Assembly (NCBI GenBank): GCA_964560425.1
Contig: CAZLLE010000103.1
Location: forward strand, 22,243-86,242
DNA: 64,000 nt
Direction: 5' to 3'
Source: CAZLLE01 sp964560425
Lineage (GTDB): Bacteria > Campylobacterota > Campylobacteria > Campylobacterales > QNZT01
Shown: positions 1-7,044 of the stretch, piece after piece
How positions within the stretch are numbered: position 1 is the first letter of the stretch
Layout of the letters: every line of letters begins with the position of its first letter
Notes under the pieces: model-generated
The model's database searches: none
Told to the model about the DNA's origin: nothing
What the model saw: the letters and a program-made list of their open reading frames with translations, nothing else
Translations under genes and position numbers: made by a program

Positions 1-315
1 ATTGAGGAGAGAACCCCCAAAAACTCAGTAGATTTGGGAGAAGGTTTTATCTATAACAAAATAGACAATTCCATCACTCATGATAAAAAAACTACTATTT
101 TACGAAAGAGAGAAGTTGAGTTATTAGATTTTTTTATCAAAAACTCCAATAAAATTATAGATTATAATACTCTTGAAAATAGTATTTGGCAAAATAATAT
201 AATGACTCAAGATGCAATAAGAGGTCAAATCAAAAATTTGCGTAAAAAAACATATCATGAACTAATAGAAAATATTAGTGGTATTGGTTATAGGTTTAGA
301 TGTGATACAACTTAA
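1..315 (+). CDS. Response regulator, C-terminal winged-helix part (5' end outside window)
   Basis: The frame is open from base 1, so this is the 3' end of a longer gene. The visible residues form an OmpR/PhoB-type DNA-binding domain: a region rich in K/R before EVELLDFFIKNSN, then the recognition-helix segment DAIRGQIKNLRKK and the closing wing ISGIGYRF. The receiver domain would lie upstream of the window. The last 14 bases overlap the start of the histidine kinase that follows, so the two are almost certainly a co-translated two-component pair. A TTG at 34 is in frame but would give a truncated protein and is not the likely start. The target genes cannot be told from here. Confidence 0.85.
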   Translation: MEERTPKNSVDLGEGFIYNKIDNSITHDKKTTILRKREVELLDFFIKNSNKIIDYNTLENSIWQNNIMTQDAIRGQIKNLRKKTYHELIENISGIGYRFRCDTT

Positions 316-2185
316 AGATATTGCACAAAAAAAGTATTTTTCAATTGATTTTAGAGCTTCACTCAAAGATAGTATGAAGCTTATGCAAAAAAATGGTGAT
401 GGTTCTATTATCCTACTCAAAGATAACTATCCCATAGCAATATTAACACAGAGTGATATAATCAAAACACTTAATAATAAAATTGATCTAAACCAAAAAG
501 CATACAATTTTGCTACAAAATGTGTAATTAGTGCAAATGAGAATAGACCAATAGAGTTTGCTTTTGATTTTTTGAACCAACATGATATTAGAAGAATTAT
601 TCTAGTAGATAATAAAAAGAGATTTTCAGGTGTTATTTTACAAGGAGATCTTTTTGATTATTTGGAGTCAGATGTATATAAAGTAGATCTAAAAATATCA
701 AATATTATTAAACAAAATCAGAAAATAGAGACCATTCATGAGAGTGCAACAATTCAAGAAGCATTAAAAATCATGCAAACAGTGCATATAGGCTCAATCA
801 TCATTGTAAATGATTATACTTATATTGGTATATTAACAGAAAAAGATATTTTATCTATCACATATTCAGAGGTAAATATAGATGAAAACATATCAAAATA
901 TATCTCCAAACCACTAATTGGCATTCATAAAGCAACATTGGTAACTCAAGCAATAGAGATCATGAAGTCAAAAAAAATCAGACATATTGCAGTCACTGAT
1001 TCAGATGATAGATTGATATCAATTCTAACCAAAAGAGATATATTAAAACATATCAAAGGGAACTATACTAGAATATTACAACTCAAAATCAGACATGCTC
1101 AAGAGATTATGAATCTTCTACCTGAAGCAATTATTGAAGTATTTGATAGTAATCATGGTCAAATTATCGGATGGATGAACTATAGAGCAAAAGAGATTTT
1201 TGGAAATAGATTAATTGATAATGATATAACAGAAATATTTACTCAAAAAGATTGGAGTAAAATATATAGTCAATTAAATAGTAAAAGTGTTATATCAAAC
1301 AAAAAAGTACATATTAAAAATAGTATTTATGAGATATCAGGAACTCTTTCAAAAAGCCTACACAATCGCTATGTCAAACTTATTTTCAATGATGTAACTC
1401 AACATGAAAAGACCAAAAAGAAACTAAAACAAGAGATTAATAAACAGATACAAAAAAGATTAGAAAATGAGTATCTACTAATGCAACAATCCAAACTCGC
1501 AACCATGGGAGAGATGATAGGACATATTGCACATCAATGGAGACAACCACTCTCACAACTTAGTGGAATTTTTATGAATTTAGAGGCATCTTATGAGTTT
1601 GATGAACTTAGCCCAATATATTTTCAAGAGAAGATTCAAAAAGGAAATGAGCTTCTAAAATATATGTCTTACACAATAGAAGATTTTAGAAATTTTTTTG
1701 AACCAAATCGAGTAAAAGAGTCATTTGATCTAATTCAATATATTCAAAATGCTATCAATATTATACAAGCTACACTCACCTATCATCATATACATCTGAA
1801 ATTTAATCTACCAAAAGAGAAGATATATATTTTGGGATACCCAAGTGAATTATCACAAGTAATCTTAAATATACTAAATAATGCAAAAGATATTTTGGTT
1901 GAAAAAGAGATCAAAAAGCCAAAAATTATAATTGATATCAATAAACATGAGAAAAATATCATATCTATAGAGATAAAAGATAATGGTGGAGGCATTGATG
2001 AAAAAAATATTGATAAAATTTTTGATATGTATTTTAGTACAAAAGATAAAAAAAATGGAATGGGATTAGGACTCTATATATCTAAAATTATTATAGAAAA
2101 TAAACTAAAAGGTAAAATATATGCAAAAAACTATCAAAATGGAGCGATTATAAGTATAAATATCAAAAATGACCCTTATATTTAA
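302..2185 (+). CDS. Sensor histidine kinase with four CBS domains
   Basis: A 627-residue kinase with no obvious membrane segment. Residues about 5-255 hold four CBS-like units (two Bateman pairs), each with the GSIIL/GILTxxDI pattern. A PAS-like fold covers about 270-360, followed by a coiled coil. The phosphoacceptor region contains GHIAHQWRQPLSQL, a form common in Campylobacterota, and the ATPase domain shows the N box (NILNNAKDIL), DNGGGI and GMGLGLYISK. The GTG at 302 was chosen because AGG sits 7 bases upstream and it overlaps the regulator's stop; GTG 278 has no such site. CBS pairs usually bind adenine nucleotides or SAM, so it may sense cytoplasmic energy state (inference). Confidence 0.88.
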   Translation: MIQLKDIAQKKYFSIDFRASLKDSMKLMQKNGDGSIILLKDNYPIAILTQSDIIKTLNNKIDLNQKAYNFATKCVISANENRPIEFAFDFLNQHDIRRIILVDNKKRFSGVILQGDLFDYLESDVYKVDLKISNIIKQNQKIETIHESATIQEALKIMQTVHIGSIIIVNDYTYIGILTEKDILSITYSEVNIDENISKYISKPLIGIHKATLVTQAIEIMKSKKIRHIAVTDSDDRLISILTKRDILKHIKGNYTRILQLKIRHAQEIMNLLPEAIIEVFDSNHGQIIGWMNYRAKEIFGNRLIDNDITEIFTQKDWSKIYSQLNSKSVISNKKVHIKNSIYEISGTLSKSLHNRYVKLIFNDVTQHEKTKKKLKQEINKQIQKRLENEYLLMQQSKLATMGEMIGHIAHQWRQPLSQLSGIFMNLEASYEFDELSPIYFQEKIQKGNELLKYMSYTIEDFRNFFEPNRVKESFDLIQYIQNAINIIQATLTYHHIHLKFNLPKEKIYILGYPSELSQVILNILNNAKDILVEKEIKKPKIIIDINKHEKNIISIEIKDNGGGIDEKNIDKIFDMYFSTKDKKNGMGLGLYISKIIIENKLKGKIYAKNYQNGAIISINIKNDPYI

Positions 2186-2247
2186 TATTACATTATTTGT
2201 ACATTATTTTTTGATAAAATCTCTCACTATCATTGGGGAGTAGTAGT

Positions 2248-2508
2248 ATGAATCAGGTAGATAAAATCACATTAAAACAGTGCGAAGCAATTATAAATGA
2301 GGGACTAAACACTCTATCAAAAATAGATCAAGCATTAAATATAATTAAAAGGTTTCAACTCTTTGAAGAGGAGTATCCAAACTTTGAAGATTATTGCCAA
2401 TCAAAATGGAACATCAATGAAAAATATAACTATATTTTTATAGATAGCAAACTAAAACTTTTACAAACAAACAACTACAAAAGGAGCGACTATGAGTCAA
2501 GACAATGA
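2248..2508 (+). CDS. Small protein of unknown function upstream of arginine kinase
   Basis: An 86-residue soluble protein. The ATG at 2248 is preceded by GGGGAG about 7 bases away; an in-frame TTG at 2233 has no ribosome site. The segment EEYPNFEDYCQSKWN resembles the FEEYCRERWG segment seen in some phage and plasmid ParB-like or DUF3102-type proteins, but nothing else of such a protein is present. Its 3' end overlaps the arginine kinase start by 17 bases, so the two are translated together. A promoter-like TAAAAT lies in the gap after the kinase (about 2214). Function not recognised. Confidence 0.6.
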   Translation: MNQVDKITLKQCEAIINEGLNTLSKIDQALNIIKRFQLFEEEYPNFEDYCQSKWNINEKYNYIFIDSKLKLLQTNNYKRSDYESRQ

Positions 2509-3532
2509 GTTTCCAACACTCCCAAAAGAGTGTACATCTATGTTATGCAAACATTTAACTAAAGAGGTATTTGAAAAGCTAAAAGATAAAAAAACTAGCA
2601 ATGGTTTTACAATTTCTCAAGCAATTAATTCAGGTGTAAAGAATATAGATAGTGGCATTGGAGTATATGCAGGAGATGAAGAGTCTTACTCACTGTTTGC
2701 ACCACTTTTTGATCCAATCATAAAAGAGTATCATGGATTTGACAAAAGCGATATGCACAAAAGTAATCTAAACCCAGATGATTTAAATGCACCAAACCCT
2801 GATCCAGAGGGTAAATTTATAATCTCTACAAGAATTAGAGTAGGTCGAAATGTTGATAACATGCCATTAGGACCAGCTATTACAAAAGAGCAGAGAAACC
2901 AAATAGAAAAAGATGTATCAACCTCTTTAAAAGAGCTAAGTGGAGCATTATCAGGAAACTACTATCCATTAGCGGGAATGAGCGAAGAAGTAAGTACAAA
3001 ACTAATACAAGACCACTTTCTATTCAAAGTAGGTGATAGATTTTTGGAAGCTGCTGGACTTAACCGTGATTGGCCAGAGGGGAGAGGAATCTACCATAAT
3101 GATGAAAAAACTTTTTTGGTTTGGGTAAATGAAGAGGATCAACTTCGTATTATATCTATGCAAATGGGGGGAGATATAAAAGAAGTTTTTACAAGACTTA
3201 CTACTGCCATAGGGGAAATAGAGAAAAAAGTACCATTTTCATACAATGACCACATCGGATATATCACAAGCTGCCCTACTAATCTAGGAACAGCCATGAG
3301 AGCGAGTGTACATATTAAATTACCAAAACTTGCAACAGATATGGAAGCATTTAAAGCAATCACTGATAAACATCATCTTCAAATTCGTGGTATTCATGGA
3401 GAACACTCAGAGAGTGAAGGTGGAATCTATGATATCAGCAATAGAAGAAGATTAGGTGTTACAGAAGTAGAGTGCGTACAAGATATGTATAATGGCGTTG
3501 TAGCACTTATAGAGGCAGAAAAAGCCCTATAG
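2492..3532 (+). CDS. Arginine kinase (ATP:guanido phosphotransferase)
   Basis: A 346-residue phosphagen kinase that would transfer phosphate between ATP and a guanidino compound, most likely arginine, in the cytoplasm. The phosphagen N-terminal helical domain is at about 1-95. The catalytic domain carries the nucleotide-binding STRIRVGRNV, the active-site CPTNLGT (Cys about 261) and the ESEGGIYDISNRRRLG loop with phosphate-contacting arginines. Length fits animal arginine kinases (about 355). The ATG follows AAGGAG with good spacing. The enzyme is common in animals and known in only scattered bacteria. Creatine or other guanidino substrates cannot be excluded by sequence alone. Confidence 0.93.
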   Translation: MSQDNEFPTLPKECTSMLCKHLTKEVFEKLKDKKTSNGFTISQAINSGVKNIDSGIGVYAGDEESYSLFAPLFDPIIKEYHGFDKSDMHKSNLNPDDLNAPNPDPEGKFIISTRIRVGRNVDNMPLGPAITKEQRNQIEKDVSTSLKELSGALSGNYYPLAGMSEEVSTKLIQDHFLFKVGDRFLEAAGLNRDWPEGRGIYHNDEKTFLVWVNEEDQLRIISMQMGGDIKEVFTRLTTAIGEIEKKVPFSYNDHIGYITSCPTNLGTAMRASVHIKLPKLATDMEAFKAITDKHHLQIRGIHGEHSESEGGIYDISNRRRLGVTEVECVQDMYNGVVALIEAEKAL

Positions 3533-3542
3533 ATAGAATAAT

Positions 3543-3576
3543 GAATATTTTGAGTAAAAAATTACTCAAAATATTC
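3543..3576. terminator. Bidirectional terminator hairpin after arginine kinase
   Basis: A perfect 15-bp inverted repeat (3543-3557 with 3562-3576) with a 4-base AAAA loop, between the converging arginine kinase and the small membrane protein. It is AT-rich and lacks a long U run on either side, so efficiency is uncertain. Placement between convergent stops supports termination in both directions. Confidence 0.7.
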
Positions 3577-3926
3577 TAGTTAAGTTTAAACTCCACAACA
3601 TGAGGCTTTTGAAAATAGAAATAATATATGATATAGATCACTAATCCAATATAAAAAGTACCCATTCCTACAAACATCCAACCGACACTAAAAAGTTTCT
3701 TTTCACCTTTTAGAGTATCTTTTGTTTTTTCCACAATATCATATCTATTACCATAAAGCATATCTTCCAAAAGATCTATCTTCTCTTTTTGGCTCATTAC
3801 TTTATCTTGGTCTACTTTTAGAAAAAAATCATCAAATATTGCTTGATATTTTTTCATCGCCTTTTTCTCTTGAAATAGTATATAAATACCAATAGGCAAT
3901 GCAAATATCATAATAAGAGTATTCAT
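3576..3926 (-). CDS. Small membrane protein, unknown
   Basis: A 116-residue protein with two hydrophobic segments: residues about 2-17 (TLIMIFALPIGIYILF) and about 80-103 (VGWMFVGMGTFYIGLVIYIIYY). Between them is a charged stretch of about 60 residues likely on the cytoplasmic side. AAGGAG lies 4 bases before the ATG. It is the last gene of the cassette that begins with the ParA-like ATPase, 8 bases after the HxH protein. No family recognised; a membrane anchor for the cassette is only a guess. Confidence 0.6.
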   Translation of the reverse strand: MNTLIMIFALPIGIYILFQEKKAMKKYQAIFDDFFLKVDQDKVMSQKEKIDLLEDMLYGNRYDIVEKTKDTLKGEKKLFSVGWMFVGMGTFYIGLVIYIIYYFYFQKPHVVEFKLN

Positions 3927-3934
3927 AAATCTCC

Positions 3935-4597
3935 TTAAGATTCATCTTTTAGAAACTGATCAAAATCTTTGAGATATTGTTCTATATCAATATCATCTAA
4001 ACTTATACCATCTTCTTTTTTCTTAAGTATACTATTTTCCTCTAGCCATTGATGCATGTTTTTTATATTTTCTAATATTTTTTCACTTCTCTTATCAAAA
4101 GATATATCCAAAACTCTCTCATCTCTTTGAGCTATCTCTAGTTGAAACTCCTCTTCTTGGGCTATGCTTTGGGTTTGCATCAGTTTTTGAATATCTTTGG
4201 CACTCTCTAGTGTGGCTAATACTTGATATCTATTACTCATGTTGTACTCTAAGATTTTCTTTTTTACTATCTCTATACAATCATCATCAATATTACCCCA
4301 AAGATGAAGATGAGGGGTTTTCATAGTTGAATCATCTGTGAGATGAGGCTCTATGAAGATATCCTCTTTTTGATGATCTATAAGTGTTTTTTGGATATCT
4401 CTCAAAAAGGTTCTCAACTCTTTGGCACTAAGATTATTTAGATTTTCAGCCCAAAAGACCTCTCTATAATTTCTATTATGATCTTGGAGATATTTCATAA
4501 TCTCTGTTTTTCGCCAATTAGCAAAAATTGGACTTGTCATATATGTATACTCACGAAACCGCAAAAATGAGCGACTTTTATCACCCATTTTTTTCAT
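3935..4597 (-). CDS. Unknown protein with a PHLHLWG motif
   Basis: A 220-residue protein, basic at the N terminus and acidic, helical at the C terminus. The notable motif is TPHLHLWGN near residue 110, preceded by two predicted helices (SAKELRTFLRDIQKTLIDH). An HxH pair of this form occurs in metal-binding sites, including HUH nucleases and relaxases, but a complete three-histidine relaxase signature and a clear catalytic tyrosine context are not evident. It overlaps the coiled-coil gene by 17 bases and is translated with it. A nuclease role would fit a plasmid-like origin of the cassette; this is a weak inference. Confidence 0.55.
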   Translation of the reverse strand: MKKMGDKSRSFLRFREYTYMTSPIFANWRKTEIMKYLQDHNRNYREVFWAENLNNLSAKELRTFLRDIQKTLIDHQKEDIFIEPHLTDDSTMKTPHLHLWGNIDDDCIEIVKKKILEYNMSNRYQVLATLESAKDIQKLMQTQSIAQEEEFQLEIAQRDERVLDISFDKRSEKILENIKNMHQWLEENSILKKKEDGISLDDIDIEQYLKDFDQFLKDES

Positions 4598-6155
4598 TAT
4601 TGCCTTTTGCCTCTTGATATAATTTTTTTAACTCTATTAGCTCTTTTGTAAGAGTCTCATTTTCACTCTCTAACTCTTTTATAAAATTTTCACTCTCTTG
4701 GAGTTGCTCTTTGATATCTTGTATAGTTACATTTCTATCCATGATAATATTTTTGGCTCTCTCCAAATCTACAAGAGCGATCTCAAGAGATTTTTGAAAC
4801 TCTACTCTTTTATTTCTCTCTTTTTCAAAATTTTCAAAATGAGTCTTTCTAATCTCTTGCGATCTTTGAAGATTTTTTCTTGTAAGTTCTAAATCACTAA
4901 TAGTCTTTTTGAGATTTTGAGTAGTTTGAGCAATAATCTCATCTTTTTGCAAAGATAAAATAATCTCATATTTTGCATCTTCTAATACAGTTTTGACGGT
5001 AATATTATTAAACTTTTGAGCCAAAAGTGCTTGTGTAGCCTCATCAATACTCATGCCATTGGAGAGAGATTTGATAAAGACCTTTTTGGCTTGATCTTTT
5101 TGTCTTCTTGCTTCCTCTATTTTTACTTTGAGTAGCTCCAATTCTGCCTTTTGTTCTGCCTCTTTTTGAGCAATCAAATTTTTGTAATGATCTTCAATCT
5201 TCTCATTTTGGCTTTTGGCTATTGTTTGGGCTTTGGCAATAGATGGGTTGACCTCTATCTCAGATTTGATACGAGGTTCAATACTATTATCTTTGATAAT
5301 AGTATGCATCTCTTCTACATTTGTATGAGCTTTTTGAGCCTCTTTTTTATCAAGCTCTTTTAATCTCTGCTCAAGAGATTTACTTCTCTCCAATTTTTCA
5401 ATCTCTTCATCACTAAGAGTATCTTTAAAATGAATCTCTCTTACTTCATTGGAGATATTATCATCTTCAAATCTTCCAAAATCATCAAGTCTAGTTTTCA
5501 AAAATCTATTGATAGCTCCTTGCTCAAAGAGCCATTTGACCTCCTCATGAAGGAAAAAATTGAGCTTTGCAAAATCTTTGATTTTAATCAAAGCATTACC
5601 AATAGTTCTATTTGTAAAACCAAATCTAATAATCCCACCACCAAGACTAACAACCTCTACCATTTTGAAAAAAGTTTGATCTTCAATTTTGCTATGAGCA
5701 AACCTTGATGAGTATGTGGTAATCATCAACTCTTTCTCATTTGACTCTATAGCCTTAAAAATAGCACCACTTTTCAAACTCTTCAAAGAGTCCAAAATTC
5801 GCTTAAACTCCTCCCCACTCTCTGCCAAATATGTATGTTTTTGAATATCTGCAAAACTAGGCTTGATATTGACTCTCTTTAACTTAGAAATAAAATCTCT
5901 ATTTTCAACTGTGAGTAACTTTTGTAACTGTATATAAGATTTGATCTTACCATACTCAATAAGAGCCAATTTTGGACTCTTTGGAGAGAGGACAAATTTG
6001 GAAAGTTCATCTTCATCTAAAATCTCTTCAAAAAGATATCTTAGATTTGAGATAATTTTCATATCCTTTGAGAGTTCAAAACTATCTACAGATATTACAG
6101 AGGTTAACTTATCCTCTTTTGAAATTTTTACTCTTCTATCATCAATTAACTTCAT
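4581..6155 (-). CDS. Large coiled-coil protein of the ParA-like cassette
   Basis: A 524-residue protein. Residues about 1-215 look globular (including VSLGGGIIRFGFTNRTIGNAL); residues about 235-520 are almost entirely charged heptad-like helix, such as KAELELLKVKIEEARRQKD and LQESENFIKELESENET. It starts with ATG overlapping the stop of the RHH gene by 4 bases. No domain family was recognised. Long coiled coils next to ParA-type ATPases often act as scaffolds, cargo adaptors or structural filaments, so a role in positioning DNA or a protein complex is plausible but unproven. Confidence 0.6.
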   Translation of the reverse strand: MKLIDDRRVKISKEDKLTSVISVDSFELSKDMKIISNLRYLFEEILDEDELSKFVLSPKSPKLALIEYGKIKSYIQLQKLLTVENRDFISKLKRVNIKPSFADIQKHTYLAESGEEFKRILDSLKSLKSGAIFKAIESNEKELMITTYSSRFAHSKIEDQTFFKMVEVVSLGGGIIRFGFTNRTIGNALIKIKDFAKLNFFLHEEVKWLFEQGAINRFLKTRLDDFGRFEDDNISNEVREIHFKDTLSDEEIEKLERSKSLEQRLKELDKKEAQKAHTNVEEMHTIIKDNSIEPRIKSEIEVNPSIAKAQTIAKSQNEKIEDHYKNLIAQKEAEQKAELELLKVKIEEARRQKDQAKKVFIKSLSNGMSIDEATQALLAQKFNNITVKTVLEDAKYEIILSLQKDEIIAQTTQNLKKTISDLELTRKNLQRSQEIRKTHFENFEKERNKRVEFQKSLEIALVDLERAKNIIMDRNVTIQDIKEQLQESENFIKELESENETLTKELIELKKLYQEAKGNNEKNG

Positions 6156-6391
6156 ATAATCTTCTCTTTTTTAAGATAAGCGATAATAAACTCACCAAAT
6201 GTCAAATTTTGTTCTTCCAAAAAACGATTAACTTTCTCAAAATCCTCTTCTACTAGATTTACAGCTTTTGCCTTAAAGACTTTTTTACTTTTTTTGGTAA
6301 ACTTTCTTTTCTCTTTTGGCTCTTTTATCTCACTATCTTTAATAGGTGTAGCTTTTTTAATTTCACGATTGTTTATATTTAATTTTTTCAT
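6152..6391 (-). CDS. Ribbon-helix-helix DNA-binding protein (ParG-like)
   Basis: A 79-residue protein with a basic, flexible N terminus (about 1-42, rich in lysine) and a C-terminal ribbon-helix-helix: strand KAVNLVEED, helix FEKVNRFLEEQNL, turn, helix TFGEFIIAYLKKE. This is the architecture of plasmid centromere-binding proteins such as ParG (76 residues in TP228), where the N-terminal tail stimulates the partner ATPase. Its start overlaps the ParA-like stop by 4 bases. It probably binds a centromere or operator; the repeats at 7011-7044 are the obvious candidate. Confidence 0.72.
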   Translation of the reverse strand: MKKLNINNREIKKATPIKDSEIKEPKEKRKFTKKSKKVFKAKAVNLVEEDFEKVNRFLEEQNLTFGEFIIAYLKKEKII

Positions 6392-7008
6392 CTCAAAAGT
6401 TCCAATATTTCATTTTTAAGTTTTAAAGAGGCTGTTTCAATAGGGGCATAAGTTTTTCTAAAGAGTCCACCCTCTGCTAAAAGATCTGATATAGATACTT
6501 TTCTATTCTCCAAAGTCTTTATAGCTCCAGAGTAGGCAAATGATGTAAAAGAGATATTTTCAGAGTTTAAATCCTCCAACATTTGAGATAACATACCCCC
6601 AGCAATATCAATCTCTTTTTGATTTCTCACTTCATTTACCAAAAAAAGTACACTTTTAGCCCAATTATACATACACAAAGATACCGCACTATCGGCAGTA
6701 GTTTTAAGACTTCTATACCCTACTCTAGTCATGAATACAAATAGATCAATATCCAATGTCCTAAGCCTCTCATCCAAAAAACTACGAGCATCTAAAATAA
6801 TAAAATCTTCATCTAACTTCTCAATAATATTGGGAAGATTAGTATGAGGAAGGATATTTATAGTCCTAGCACTATTAAAATCTTCTGCATCTTGGTAGGG
6901 ATCAAGATTAAGAATAACACTATTTTCCAGTTTATTACAGAGAATATTAGCAATAGTACTCTTACCAACACCACCTTTGACACTAGCAATAAGAATGATT
7001 TTCTGCAT
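6388..7008 (-). CDS. ParA/ParF-family ATPase
   Basis: A 206-residue P-loop ATPase with the deviant Walker A motif KGGVGKST at residues about 10-17, switch-type ILDARSF, and a short C-terminal helix. There is no N-terminal helix-turn-helix, so it is the short class (type Ib, ParF-like; TP228 ParF is also 206 residues) rather than a chromosomal Soj. GAGGGG lies 7 bases upstream of the ATG. It is the first gene of the cassette and sits 26 bases downstream of mnmE in the same direction. It probably partners the RHH protein in segregation or in positioning a cellular cargo. Confidence 0.85.
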   Translation of the reverse strand: MQKIILIASVKGGVGKSTIANILCNKLENSVILNLDPYQDAEDFNSARTINILPHTNLPNIIEKLDEDFIILDARSFLDERLRTLDIDLFVFMTRVGYRSLKTTADSAVSLCMYNWAKSVLFLVNEVRNQKEIDIAGGMLSQMLEDLNSENISFTSFAYSGAIKTLENRKVSISDLLAEGGLFRKTYAPIETASLKLKNEILELLR

Positions 7009-7010
7009 GT

Positions 7011-7044
7011 ATTTACCCCTCAGGTAAATAAGTTTTATTTACCT
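7011..7044 (-). promoter_or_regulatory. Three alternating 7-8 bp repeats between mnmE and the ParA-like gene
   Basis: Read on the plus strand: ATTTACC at 7011-7017, AGGTAAAT at 7022-7029 and ATTTACCT at 7037-7044. The middle copy can pair with either outer copy, giving two mutually exclusive hairpins. One of them encloses the GAGGGG ribosome site of the ParA-like gene; the other contains the mnmE stop codon. It may be an operator for the RHH protein, an RNA switch, or both. Confidence 0.5.

Noticed and set aside
278..301. GTG 278 as start of the CBS-domain kinase
   Set aside because: It would extend 38 bases into the regulator gene without a ribosome site; GTG 302 has AGG at the right distance.
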